From contig JAXIVH010000031.1 in assembly GCA_036785325.1 (NCBI GenBank), positions 1,443,657-1,507,656 on the forward strand: DNA of 64,000 nt, given 5' to 3'. The position numbers and the translations under genes were made by a program. Under the pieces are notes generated by a model. It searched no databases. It was not told where the DNA came from and saw nothing but the letters and a program-made list of their open reading frames with translations. Below, one piece after another: positions 50,160 to 61,285 of the stretch. This DNA comes from Urophycis tenuis (Eukaryota; Chordata; Actinopteri; Gadiformes; Phycidae). Position 1 is the first letter of the stretch, and the number at the start of each line of letters is the position of its first letter.

Positions 50160-51628
50160 CGAAATGTTCTTCTTGGGATGTGACTGGGAGAGGGCTGGAA
50201 GGCGTGTTGTGATGGGGAGTTGGGTGATGACTGGGCTGGTAATGGCAGGGGGTGGGCCATCTGGATGCTGCTTTTCTGATGGTCCATTAGTGTGGCCACC
50301 ATTTGCGTCAGGGCCTCCACCTGCGCACTGAGCTGTTGTATGGCCTGGTTGTTATTGCAGTCTGCAGTGGGGCCTCTTGGCTTGTTGTCAGTCTGTTTAT
50401 CCGCCGTTTCCACCTTGGCACTGTGGGCATGTTTTGCCTTTTCACGGGAGAGCTGACCAAGTCTACGTTGATGCTCATTCTCGTCGCTGATCATTTTTGT
50501 CATTTGGCCAAGGATTTCCTCATCAGTGACTTGGCTATTTGAGATGAGGGGTCTCAGTCTCTGCCGGAGGTCTGTATACTTCGCCCCCAGGCCTTGGTAG
50601 ATGGTGTTAAGGAAGACCTCTTGGATGGTCTTCGGGTCATAAGAGATGTCAGTGGTGGCCTGTTTTGACTGGAAAAGGAGTCTCTGTTTGAGCCCAATCA
50701 TGCGGTATAGGAACTGCTGAGGTGACTCCTGTTCAGCTTGCCGGGTACACATTAATTCTTGAAACATCTCAGTTGTTGCCTTCTCCCCAAGATGGGACCT
50801 GAGGAAGACCTTGAGCTCGGGCAGGGCCAAATCATCTTTGTTTGACAGCATGTCCTTGAATGTGCCAGGTTTGATGATTCTCAGCACGCCTCGGACCACT
50901 TCTGCGTCTGGAAAGCCATCTCTGACTCCTTCTTCGATCTGCTTACTGATGCTATTGTAGCTGATATCAGAGCTCTGGTCCCCAATTTGCCCTCCCTGCA
51001 CCTTGAACTCTCGGCGCTGGAGGTAGGGAAGGTCTCTCAGGGGAACCATTCTCTCTGGCGTGTTCTGTGAAGGGGGGTCAGACACTGTTCGGTCTTGTTG
51101 GTGGTGTGAAGGGCCGGGGGAGGTGGCTGTAGTCTCCCACTGTCTCAGTTTCTTACCCAGCTCCTCATACATTTTTCTCAGTTCCTCGGCTGGCTGGGTG
51201 GCTGCTGTGACAGGGGGATTTGGATTGGAGTGAGGTGTCATAGAACTGTCCACCTGGAGATGGGGTGGTGGTGGTGGTATGTGGTCTGGTGGGGCTGTGT
51301 TGACAGAGGGGTTGGAATGGGGATTAAGTGGCGTAGTGGTACTTAACGACGTCTGGTCTGGCCATTCTGCACCCATTATTGTCTCACATATCACATCATT
51401 CAGTACCAGCAGTTTGCTCATGCCTCCATCCTCACTTTCTAGGAGTGAATCAGACTGCATGTAGGAAATCACATAGTCCATACATCCTTCCTCATCGGTC
51501 GGGCTCAACCGATCGACGTCCGGGGTGTCCGATGCGATGTCCTTTGCGACCTGGTAGAGGCTGGTATTTGATAGCTTGAACAAGTTCTTCCTGATACCCC
51601 ACACCAGCTCCTTCCGTGCATAGGACAT
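49988..51628 (-). CDS. Gypsy Gag polyprotein
   Basis: 546 residues. The N-terminal 80 or so residues are predicted helical and resemble N-terminal domains of other fish Gypsy gags (unnamed). A Pro/Ser/Thr-rich linker (about 95-200) leads to a capsid-like helical region, about 225-390 (for example QESPQQFLYRMIGLKQRLLF at 300-319). A short heptad stretch at 427-450 may be a coiled coil. The C-terminus has a CCHC zinc knuckle, Cys505-Cys508-His513-Cys518 (CFACGEIGHRAVGC), preceded by additional cysteines 491, 494 and 502, which could bind a second zinc. Role in the family: particle assembly and RNA packaging. The start at 51628 is the first Met in frame, 256 bp downstream of the primer site. The TAG stop ends at 49988, inside the pol frame. 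Confidence 0.93.
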   Translation of the reverse strand: MSYARKELVWGIRKNLFKLSNTSLYQVAKDIASDTPDVDRLSPTDEEGCMDYVISYMQSDSLLESEDGGMSKLLVLNDVICETIMGAEWPDQTSLSTTTPLNPHSNPSVNTAPPDHIPPPPPHLQVDSSMTPHSNPNPPVTAATQPAEELRKMYEELGKKLRQWETTATSPGPSHHQQDRTVSDPPSQNTPERMVPLRDLPYLQRREFKVQGGQIGDQSSDISYNSISKQIEEGVRDGFPDAEVVRGVLRIIKPGTFKDMLSNKDDLALPELKVFLRSHLGEKATTEMFQELMCTRQAEQESPQQFLYRMIGLKQRLLFQSKQATTDISYDPKTIQEVFLNTIYQGLGAKYTDLRQRLRPLISNSQVTDEEILGQMTKMISDENEHQRRLGQLSREKAKHAHSAKVETADKQTDNKPRGPTADCNNNQAIQQLSAQVEALTQMVATLMDHQKSSIQMAHPLPLPAQSSPNSPSQHAFQPSPSHIPRRTFRCAKCIEQNLQECKHCFACGEIGHRAVGCLKRTRFQGNETRSLPGDSQRPVHNLSPK

Positions 51629-51884
51629 GGTGCACGTGACTCGGATATAGGTGATGTCTTCTTATGGTGAATGCTGGCTTGGTGAACCAGCAGCGTTGCT
51701 CCTCGGGGACTGACGTACGTTGCCTTCCCAATTCAGCAGTGCGGCTCCACGCTGAGGAGATCTTCTTCCTTACCTCCTCCTAGGGACACCCACTGGCTGA
51801 CACTTGGCCTGCAGTCACGTCTCGTCTCCTTGGTCTCGTGGTTCTGGTATCACTAGATCAGCTTCCGACCAGTAGGTGGCGCTG
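51629..51884 (-). other. 5' leader of the Gypsy element
   Basis: 256 bp between the primer site and the gag start; in this class it would hold packaging signals. No frame or structure was identified. Confidence 0.7.
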
Positions 51885-51902
51885 ATCCCGGACGAGCCCC
51901 CA
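51885..51902 (-). promoter_or_regulatory. Primer binding site for tRNA-Pro
   Basis: Minus strand TGGGGGCTCGTCCGGGAT, five bases after the 5' LTR. It is complementary over all 18 bases to the 3' end of vertebrate proline tRNA including CCA, and is the same primer site known from murine leukaemia virus. Confidence 0.93.
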
Positions 51903-51907
51903 CAATT

Positions 51908-53300
51908 TGTTACGGGTCCCAGGCTGGACCGGGTACCACATTAACAATATTGATATGTTCAGTTCAGCTTCTCACCGGCGATGGTCTGAAAACAGAGGAA
52001 AAGTGCAGAGGATCGGAGACACTGAACCATTCTCTGCGTTTCCCAAATCTGTTCTGGCATTTATTCACAATAACGGTCAATAATGAACAAACAATAAATA
52101 ATTTCCCTTCAATGTGTCAGTCCTTTCACAGGTTCAAGGTAAGTATAAAATGTCTGTGTGTGGGTGTAATTCCAGGTAGGTATGGTACGTATGTATGCAT
52201 CTGTGGGTGTATGTGTGTACTTGAATTGGTGTGTTACAGGTGAGTATGGAATGGTCGTGTGTGTGTGTGTGTGTGTGTGTGTTATCTGCTGCACCATAAA
52301 ATATATCCATCCAAATATGTCCACATCAACAAACATCTCTACTTCCATATACAATAAAACGGTCTTCAACCTTTCCATTAAACCGCAGTCATCACATTGA
52401 AATACATCCAAGTGTCTTCTCAGTATTAGCACTGATCACATCTAGATACCACTTCCTTAGTGTAGTCATACGGCATAGAGAAACATCTGATATTAAATCA
52501 AGGCTCACAACTCAACGCAGTCTGAAGTCACATTCCTCCAGTTTACAGCACTTGTTAGTAGTTAACAAAACATAATCTTAATCATAACACAGGGAACACT
52601 TATTGAAAAGGATGAAGATCAGCATAGTAGAATAGTAGAATAATAGAACAGAAAAACACAAATGCACATATCTACTAATCACTACAACACTAAATAATGA
52701 AATAAACTGAAATCAGCAGTGGACAGTCAACAAAACTCTGGTAACAAAACTCTAAATAATCCAACTATGGAAACACTGCGAACAAAACTAAACAACCACA
52801 TTCATTCGTGAGCGTCACGTTAGCCGTTTCACCACGAGGCTCCGCCATTTGGTGAACTACCGTAGCGAAATTCGCGGCCCTGTTTTACCAACTTTCTTAA
52901 CTTGGTTTAAACCATAGAAATCCGTCTTTATGAACCAACAGCGTCTTCATATTAACGGTAAACATTAAGAGTTTAAATTGTAATGGTGTTCATGGTGTTT
53001 TTACCTGAAAACAGAGGAAAAGTGCAGAGGATCGGAGACACTGAACCATTCTCTGCGTTTCCCAAATCTGTTCTGAGGGGGGAGGGGTCCCACACCTCAA
53101 AGCAAACCTGGGGAACACCTACTGCACAATGGTTCCTACCCCCCCATCCCAAATGCACTTCAGTGGATAACACTTGTTCTTTTTTTGGCTTTTAACCATA
53201 AGAATAATAAAAATAATAAACATAACAGGATTTGAAAAATAAAGTGCTTGAACATCCTCTGAAAAATAAAATATTAACTCACATTTGTGAGGGTCTCACA
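51908..53300 (-). repeat. 5' LTR of the Gypsy element
   Basis: 1393 bp, the promoter-bearing copy in element orientation. It appears identical to 43818-45210. The internal 71-bp repeats lie at 51986-52056 and 53005-53075. Confidence 0.96.
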
Positions 53301-53304
53301 GATG

Positions 53305-54339
53305 CATAACCTTCACCATGAGCGTAATATACTGACAGGATCAAAGAAGACTCTTTGAATTTATATGTTAGCAACGATGACGAGGATTTAAAACATCCAT
53401 GATCCTTACGGTGTAAGGCTTTATTTGTTGTGTAAGTATATATGTGTAACCTAATGGTGAGTGCTAGAGTAAGCTAGCAGGGACATGTATACCTTCTCTC
53501 ATTTATTCATCTTGTTTGTAAAAGTTTGAAAGTTACATCTAAAATGAACATCAGTGACAGATTCAACCTTAAAAAGTAAATTGTTGGCTAGCCATATACT
53601 ATTCATATATCCACCCCCATGACCTGTGAAACATTCCTTTGAACCCTGGAGCCTTAGCATGAAGCTTAGCATTGCTTGAGTCTACCTAGTCATTGACATA
53701 TTTTTGCCTTACTCATATAAACTGTTATGCATGGAGACAAAAGTATAGAAATGTAACTATTTTTTTAAGATAACATGTGAAGGAGTTTGGGTCAACAGCT
53801 GAGGTTAGAGGTGAAAAGGTTTCTCTTATATGTCTGTATTGGCGCAGAATGGCTGGAAGGCCTGTTTAGTATTCACTCTGGATATATCTAGTTGGTCTCT
53901 GTTCTGACATCCATGCAGGGTAATATCTAATTTTGTCTCAGTTTTTCAACTTTTTTTTTATTCCAAAAGAATAAAAGATATAACGTGCTCTTATAACTTA
54001 ACAATTTTGTTCGGGCACTATCTATTTTCAAGCACAAAAGGGAAGCAATTTATCTGTGCTCCCAGGTGAAGTATTTTGTGATTATAACATCTCAGATGTC
54101 GTGATGGCAGTAGACTTTTACATTGCTTTAGCCTTTCATGATTTTTACTTAAACTACATACTCTAAACTAAAATATATCTACAAAACAAGATGTTTAGTA
54201 ACATGTTACAAAAACAAGATGAGACTTGACAAGGCCAAGACAAATTGGGTCAGAGAATGAGATCCAGAGATGTAGGTTGTGATAAGCTACATCCCTCTGA
54301 AGTACCCGACGGATGCTTTGCTTAAGCACCAAAACAACT
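53305..54339. other. 1 kb non-coding between the two retrotransposons
   Basis: AT-rich, no exon recognised. The last 59 bases (54281-54339) may belong to the neighbouring LINE insertion (see finding). Confidence 0.5.
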
Positions 54340-54737
54340 CATTTGAGAGGAAGAGGGCCAAGTATGAAGAGCTGGCAGGCGAATGCCGGCGCAACGGATG
54401 GAAGACTCGTTGTAGTCCCATTGAGGTTGGTTGCCGAGGTTTCGCAGGCCAGTCACTCTGCAGGGCCCTCAAGTTGTTGGGAATAAGGGGACTGCACAGC
54501 AAGAAAGCCATCAAGAACATCACTGATGCTGCTGAGAAGGCATCAAGATGGCTGTGGATCAGGAGGGGTGATCCGTGGGCCACACAAGCTACCTAGACAC
54601 AAGCCGGGGTCTGATCACCCCCGGCTGGGTCGCCTGGGCGAGGGTGTCTGATGTTGAGAGACCCGAAACACCCTATGACCTCAGGTTACATCACTGATGA
54701 TGTGTCTAGGTTGCACCAGAGGGTGTATATTAAACCA
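54340..54737 (+). mobile_element. 5'-truncated LINE copy (3' 398 bp)
   Basis: Carries the last 86 codons of the endonuclease LINE (FERKRAKYEEL to WATQAT, stop ending at 54596) and its whole 3' UTR. It matches 57823-58220 over 398 bp with one difference noticed (GAA for GAG in the codon at 54368-54370). It ends in TATTAAACCA and is followed at once by the 5' end of the next unit, with no spacer. Confidence 0.95.
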
Positions 54738-54971
54738 GTTAATTCTGGCAGAGCCAGTGACCTCCGGGAAAGACCGGATGACTACCACGAATAGAGTGGT
54801 GACAGCTGGAGAGGCAGCAGACAGCTGGAGAGACAGCAACCGGGGCAGTGAGGGCTAGCACCCCAAACTGCAGCTCCCGTGAGGGAGCACCCACAATAAG
54901 CTACGGAAAACCCTAAAGAGTTATACCCCCGGGGGTGCCCGAGAGGGGGGGAGGATGAGCACCCCAACAGG

Positions 54972-57900
54972 ATGGACGTACAGGTTTTGACCCAAGCTAA
55001 CGGAATTACGACTATGAGTGCAGTTTGCTTATGTGGTAAAGTCTGCAAAAACCCGCGTGGTCTTAAGATCCACCAGACCAAGATGAAATGCTTGACTGGG
55101 AGGCAAGTGGTGCAACGCACAGGACCAGTGCCTGGTGAGACGCAGGAGGAGCCCGGCCCGGAGTCACCCCACAGTGCCCAGACCCTCCACGCCCCACAAG
55201 CCCTACCCCAAGTCAAGCCATGCAGAACACCGTCGGGTTAAGTGGCCTTCGGCCAACATGGTGAAGGAGTGGTGCCAGTTCGATGCGGATGTTGATCAGA
55301 TTCTCGAAGCCACAGCCAGGGGAGATGCTGACCAGAAATTGCGCACAATGAGTGCAATGATTGTCAGCATCGCCGCCGAAAGGTTTGGCACCAAGGAGCA
55401 CCACCCGATCAGCGGTGCAGGGGAGCCAAACCGACGGCAGAAGAAGATCAGCCAGCTGCGGCAAGAGCTTAGACTGCTAGGACGGCAGTACAAGCAGGCA
55501 AGAGAGGAAGAGAAGGTAAGTATAGCAGAGCTCCGCAACATCGTAAGGAGGAATCTCACGACACTCCGTCGTGCTGAATGGCACAGGAAGAGGGGGAAGG
55601 AGAGAGCCAAGAAGCGTGCCGCCTTCATTTCAGGCCCTTTCAACTTCACCAAGAAGATCCTTGGGCAGAAGCGAGGTGGACAATTGGCCTGCTCTCAAGA
55701 AGAGGTTGACAAGTACCTCAGGGCAACTTACAGCGACAGCGCAAGGGAGCAGGATCTTGGACCCTGCAGCTTTCTGATTACACCACCAGAACCCACTTCA
55801 GCATTTAATACCAAGGAGCCAACCCTGAGAGCAGTTGAGGACATAGTCAGAGCAGCTAGATCCAACTCAGCTCCAGGTCCCAGTGGAGTACCATATGTTG
55901 TCTACAAGAGGTGCCCCAGGCTCGTGCAGCGACTCTGGAAGATCCTTAGGGTCATCTGGAGGAGGGGGAAGGTGGCTCAGCAGTGGAGGCATGCAGAGGG
56001 TGTATGGATTCCGAAGGAAGAGAACTCTCGCACCATCGAGCAGTTTAGAAACATCTCACTCCTGAGTGTGGAGGGCAAGGTGTTCTTCAGCATTGTTGCC
56101 CGGCGCATGACAGAGTTCTTCCTGAAGAATGCATACATCGACACCTCTGTGCAGAAGGGGGGGTCCCAAGGGTACCAGGGTGCATTGAGCACACGGGAGT
56201 TGTTACTCAGCTCATCCGGGAGGCCCGGGAGGGCAATGGGAACCTGGCAGTTTTGTGGCTTGACCTGTCTAATGCTTACGGGTCAATTCCCCACAAACTG
56301 GTGGAGACCTCGCTTGACCGGCATCATGTTCCAGGCAAGATCAGGGACCTCATACTGGACTATTACAACTCTTTCAGTTTGAGAGTCACCTCGGGGACAG
56401 TAACATCAGCATCACATCGGCTGGAGAAAGGCATAATCACTGGGTGTACAGTCTCAGTGATTTTGTTTGCCTTGGCCATGAACATGCTTGTTAAGTCAGC
56501 GGAGGTGGAGTGCAGAGGACCGCTCACCAAGTCAGGTGTGCGGCAGCCTCCCATCAGAGCTTTTATGGATGACCTGACAGTTACTACAACATCAGTTCCA
56601 GGTTGTAGGTGGGTTCTCCAAGGCCTTGAGCGGCTCATTAACTGGGCGCGTATGGGCTTTAAGCCTGCTAAGTCCCGTTCCCTGGTGGTGAAGAAGGGGA
56701 AGGTTACAGACAAGTTCCGGTTCTCGCTGGGAGGTGTCCAGATTCCATCGGTTTCAGAGGAGCCAGTGGAGAGCCTGGGGAAGATCTTTGATGGCACCCT
56801 GAGGGACAAAGCAGCGCTCAAGGCGACCAGCAGAGAACTGGGTAACTGGCTAGTGGCGGTGGATAAGTCAGGGCTGCCAGGTAAGTATAAAGCATGGATA
56901 TATCAGCATGGCATCCTGCCACGCCTCCTCTGGCCACTACTGGTCTACGATGTCCCACTAACGACCATTGAGGGCTTCGAGCGTAAGGTAAGTAGCTTCC
57001 TTCGCAGGTGGTTGGGCCTACCAAGAAGCCTCAGCAGCATAGCCTTGTATGGGCATAAGAACAAGCTGCGACTTCCCTTCAGTAGTCTGTCGGAGGAGTT
57101 CATGGTTACCCGTGCGAGAGAGGTGCTGCTGTACAGAGACTCGAGTGACACCAAAGTCTCCTTAGCGGGGATTGAAGTGCAGACTGGGCGGAAGTGGAGA
57201 GCCCAGGAGACGGTCGAGCAAGCTGAGGCGCGGCTGCTCAAGCAAGATGGTCGGGATGAGACAGCAGCTAGATGGGAGCAGACACTGGATAGGAAGATTT
57301 CTTGGTCAGAGCTTTGGAAGGCAGAGCCATTCCGTATAAAGTTTTTGATCCAGTCAGTCTACGACGTCCTCCCCAGCCCTTCCAACCTCTTCTGTTAGGG
57401 CCTGGCAGAAACACCTGCTTGCCCTTTGTGTCAGAGGAGAGGATCACTGGAGCACATCCTAAGCTGTTGCCCGAAAGCCCTGGGCGAGGGGCGCTATCGT
57501 TGGCGCCACGACCAGGTGCTGAAGGTGATAGCAGATACCATCTGCTCGGGGATCTCACTCAGCAAGCAGCAACAGCCAGCTAGGCATTCAATCACCTTTG
57601 TTAAATCTGGTGAGAAGCCTCAACAACGCCCAGGCCAAACAGGGGGGCTCCTGACAACAGCTAGGGACTGGCAGCTGAAGGTGGACTTGGGGAAACAGCT
57701 TAAATTCCCAGAGACCATCGCAGTGACCACACTTAGGCCGGACTTGGTTCTTATGTCAGAATCAACAAGGCAGGTGATACTGCTGGAGTTGACTGTGCCC
57801 TGGGAAGACCGGATGGAGGAGGCATTTGAGAGGAAGAGGGCCAAGTATGAGGAGCTGGCAGGCGAATGCCGGCGCAACGGATGGAAGACTCGTTGTAGTC

Positions 57901-58079
57901 CCATTGAGGTTGGTTGCCGAGGTTTCGCAGGCCAGTCACTCTGCAGGGCCCTCAAGTTGTTGGGAATAAGGGGACTGCACAGCAAGAAAGCCATCAAGAA
58001 CATCACTGATGCTGCTGAGAAGGCATCAAGATGGCTGTGGATCAGGAGGGGTGATCCGTGGGCCACACAAGCTACCTAG
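54972..58079 (+). pseudogene. LINE RT-endonuclease ORF, broken by two frameshifts and one stop
   Basis: About 1036 codons in three pieces. (1) 54972-55241, frame 0: Cys3His-type finger at 55026-55091 (CLCGKVCKNPRGLKIH, last Cys at 55089). (2) 55135-56163, frame +1: N-terminal RT region, including SAPGPSGVPYVVYK. (3) From about 56163, frame 0: motif WLDLSNAYGSIPH, GIITGCTVS, active site FMDD at 56562-56573, GKIFDGTLRD, zinc knuckle CPLCQRRGSLEHILSC, and endonuclease RPDLVL...LELTVP near 57736-57798. Lesions: an indel between 55141 and 55241; a G run at 56157-56163 that has seven G where the frame needs eight; and TAG at 57396-57398, a likely TGG (Trp) to TAG change. Without these the protein would cut its target and copy its RNA there. 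As it stands it is inactive. Confidence 0.9.
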
Positions 58080-58084
58080 ACACA

Positions 58085-58109
58085 AGCCGGGGTCTGATCA
58101 CCCCCGGCT
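58085..58109 (+). other. 3' UTR hairpin of the LINE
   Basis: AGCCGGGG (58085-58092) pairs with CCCCGGCT (58102-58109) around a 9-nt loop. The same hairpin is in the truncated copy at 54602-54626. In R2-type elements structured 3' UTR RNA is what the RT recognises, so this is a candidate recognition structure. Confidence 0.6.
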
Positions 58110-58974
58110 GGGTCGCCTGGGCGAGGGTGTCTGATGTTGAGAGACCCGAAACACCCTATGACCTCAGGTTACATCACTGATGATGTGTCTAGGTTGCACC
58201 AGAGGGTGTATATTAAACCAAGGTTGTACGTTTGTGCATGGATTTGACTAGTTAGTTGGAAGGGTGATTCTGGCAATTGTAAAATCCTGAACATGTTTTA
58301 AGTTATTATTAAGGTATTATTAAGATTGTTTTAGATCAACAGGGCTAAACTAAAATCTGTCTCTAATGTTTAATTTATTTTCATATTTGAAAAGAAAGTA
58401 CCGGTAGTCTCTATTCTTATATAGCTATCCACGTCTGACCCAATTTTTATATTTTATATATTTTTTTGTGAATATATTCAGAAACATAATTCCATATCAT
58501 TCCATCATATGCGCAAAACAAAACCCATCATGAACATTCTGCCAGCTAAATGTCAAATACAACAAAGTGCCATTTGGTAAATTAAGCCCAAACAAGTGTG
58601 TATTCTCCGAGAGCTGATAGGAAAAAAGCGCTTAAATAGCCATGCTGAATGTCCCCTGCTTTCTAAAGCATATTAAGCAGCACAGCTGTTCAAATGCTGA
58701 CATTTTATAGCCGGCGTTGAGAAATGTCAGGTTTTTGGAATTGTTGAGAAGGCATGTAGTTGGACTATGTCAGGCAAGGAGTGCCAATTAACATGATTAA
58801 ATAATTGGCTCTCCCTCGCCTCCAAGGAATTCACACTTTAACATTTAAACACTCCATTTGTGAGCAGATCAAATTCTCTCTTGCTCCTGCTTTCACTCAC
58901 TTTCCTTTTTCCTTTTTCTCTCTCTCACTCTCACTTTGCTGTATGCATGCACATATACAGTACATGCATTCTGT

Positions 58975-59078
58975 ACATACATACATACATACATATGTTC
59001 ATACAATTTTACACGTGTATGCATACATGTGCATAAATACACACACACACACACACATATATGCATGCATACATACAT

Positions 59079-59124
<46 letters not shown>

Positions 59125-59143
59125 ACACACACACACACACACA
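58975..59143. repeat. (CATA)n and (CA)n microsatellites
   Basis: CATA tetramers 58975-58996, then mixed CATA/CA sequence and long CA tracts from 59039 to 59143 with ATATATGCATGCATACATAC between them. Confidence 0.93.
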
Positions 59144-60017
59144 GGCAGTAATTCAAATTCTGTATCCATACTCTGCAAGGAACCTCATACACAACAAGCA
59201 AACAAAAGAGGACAAGTGAGTGGTGATAGTAGTGAGTGGTGATAATAGCAAGTCACAAGAAAGAAATTGGAAAAACATACAAAATCAGCAGTCTACCAAC
59301 TACACCTCTCTGTTACCCCTTGTTTTCTACTTAAAAACCCATCCTGTTTCAAAGATGCATGTGTTCCTTGTGTCCCAATAACGTGATTGACATTTTCTGG
59401 CAGTTTACCGCAGAACAGACAGCTTTTTGGTATTTGCAACGATGCCCTTTGGCATGTACAGCAACGTTGATATTAAAACAATGAATCATAAGCGCTCCCT
59501 CTCAAGTGATCCATGTGTTGTCATTCCATATCAGATTCCCATCTATTTTTCTAAGCGATGGTTTGATTGCAGGTGTTTTTTTCCCTCGCCCACCGAGAGA
59601 CATGGAAAAGGATGATTTCTTTAAAACATACTTCAGGTACATACAACCAAGAATAGCTATAAGCAGATTTTCCATCCCTCTAATCCTGCCCTTCCGCTTT
59701 CCCTCCCCTCCCCGCTGCACTCAAACCCTTGGCCTCTCTGCCGGCTCTACGCTAAAGCCCTCAGCCCTTCTAGCTAGCGTTGTTATGCTGTTGGGCTGTT
59801 ATTGTGGTCTCCCCGTCATCAAACTCACACCGGCCTAATGAAGTGTGGTTGAACGCTACGCCGCTGCATTTATCATTGACTTTGAGTTTACGGAGGCCTG
59901 AATAATTTATTATGTATGAATAGGGGTTTAGAGTCTATCACAGTTGGATAATGTATTCCTCCTTGAAGCCTTCCCAGAATCCTGATGAAGAGAGCTGGCC
60001 TCGCCGTGCATGTGCAT

Positions 60018-60112
60018 ACACACACACAAAATACATCACCACACACACACACACATACATACAATAAAGACACACACAAACAAAACATATATACACACAC
60101 ACACAAACACAC
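60018..60112. repeat. Imperfect (CA)n
   Basis: Short CA runs separated by AAATACATCAC, TACATACAATAAAG and similar. Confidence 0.85.
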
Positions 60113-60882
60113 CGTTTAGCTAGCCTGCAGTGGTCTGTGTGTTTTCAAACACTTCTGTCCTGATTTAGCCTGCATGCTGCGCTCACTCGCCACACGGGCA
60201 ACACAGTGAATGCACAAACGGCCTGGAATACACAGAGACACGCAGCTTTCAACGGGCAAAACACATAGCTATATACTCATTAATTCAGATGTTTTCATTT
60301 ATACTAATATGCCTGGGACGTTGACACAACCGAATGGAAGAACACAACGAGGAAAGGAGTAACAGTAGAAGTATCCCACATTTTTCATTTCATATTTGAT
60401 ATTGCTTCTTCCATATTTTTATTCCACTTAATCTCAGAAAGTCAAGGAGATAGATGACCCTGGAGCCACACTACAGTAAGCTTGTATGCAAATTCAACGA
60501 AACACATCAATAAAATGCTTTCCGCGGGCAAATAATGGATACAATAAAATGTATATTTACATTGACACATATAATACACTGTTGACGTCAAAACTAAACT
60601 AGTAAAAGCGGTACTAATTCAGTGTGACCGAAGTAATATAGCATTCGATTTATTTTATTCATATTTTCTCCATCTACCATATCTTTCCATTCTCTATAGT
60701 CTCTAAGAAGTCTAAGGATGCATGGCCTCTGAGGCCATACTGAAGCACTTTTGTATGCAAATTCCACAGGCTGGGCAAAATTTATGATCAGCACCAATCA
60801 ATATCATAATTAAGTAGAGTGGCGATGGCTCTGATGGATCCATGGCCAAGTCCTCCAGAGGCAATCGATCAGCACTGGTCCT

Positions 60883-60883
<1 letters not shown>

Positions 60884-60924
<41 letters not shown>
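60884..60924. repeat. (CA)n microsatellite
   Basis: About 20 CA units. Confidence 0.95.
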
Positions 60925-60926
<2 letters not shown>

Positions 60927-61041
60927 CTCCACCCACTAGTCTCTGTGCATCAACGCCACCACTTAGCACTGCTGGAACGTCACTCAAAATACACTCCTTT
61001 TAGCTCCACTGTAACACACAATAGTTGTTATTAAGGTTTAT

Positions 61042-61071
61042 ACAAATACAAACCTTAAGGTTTGTATTTGT
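61042..61071. repeat. Perfect 30-bp palindrome
   Basis: ACAAATACAAACCTT followed at once by its reverse complement, with no loop. Confidence 0.95.
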
Positions 61072-61285
61072 CTCATTGTCGGAAAATAAATATATATTCC
61101 AAAAATGATAAATCCAGAAAAGATCAATTTCAAAAGTAAATCCCAATAAAAATGTTTTACAAAATAAAGTCAATAGAAAAGTAAAATAAAACTGTTCACC
61201 TTAGCGGTTTGTCAAGCTGCCCAACAGAGATGATAGGACCTACACTCCAACACAAGGTCAACTTCCAACAGGACATAGAACAGAA

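Larger units (their letters stand above)
43814..53304 (-). mobile_element. Complete Ty3/Gypsy LTR retrotransposon (minus strand)
   Basis: A 9483-bp element (43818-53300) bounded by two direct LTRs and a 4-bp target duplication GATG (43814-43817 and 53301-53304). Order in its own orientation: 5' LTR, tRNA-Pro primer site, leader, gag, pol in the -1 frame, purine tract, 3' LTR. The pol domain order protease-RT-RNase H-integrase places it in Ty3/Gypsy rather than Copia. No envelope gene fits between the pol stop and the 3' LTR (about 220 bp). Both coding frames are open and I saw no difference between the LTRs, so the insertion is recent and may still be able to move. Confidence 0.96.
54738..58220 (+). 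mobile_element. Near full-length restriction-like-endonuclease LINE (R2/NeSL/HERO-like)
   Basis: 3483 bp: 5' UTR 54738-54971, one long coding region 54972-58079 (broken), and a 141-bp 3' UTR ending TATTAAACCA without a poly-A tail. The protein has an N-terminal zinc finger, a central RT and a C-terminal zinc knuckle plus PD-(D/E)XK endonuclease. That is the plan of early-branching LINEs such as R2, NeSL, HERO and R4. Clade placement within that group is my inference; HERO-like seems most likely. Confidence 0.9.

Noticed and set aside
45417..50542. Plus-strand frames opposite gag and pol
   Set aside because: Antisense shadows of a clear coding region; no domain of their own.
55516..56989. GTAAGTA-type splice donors inside the LINE frame
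   Set aside because: The RT frame reads straight through them with expected family motifs on both sides.
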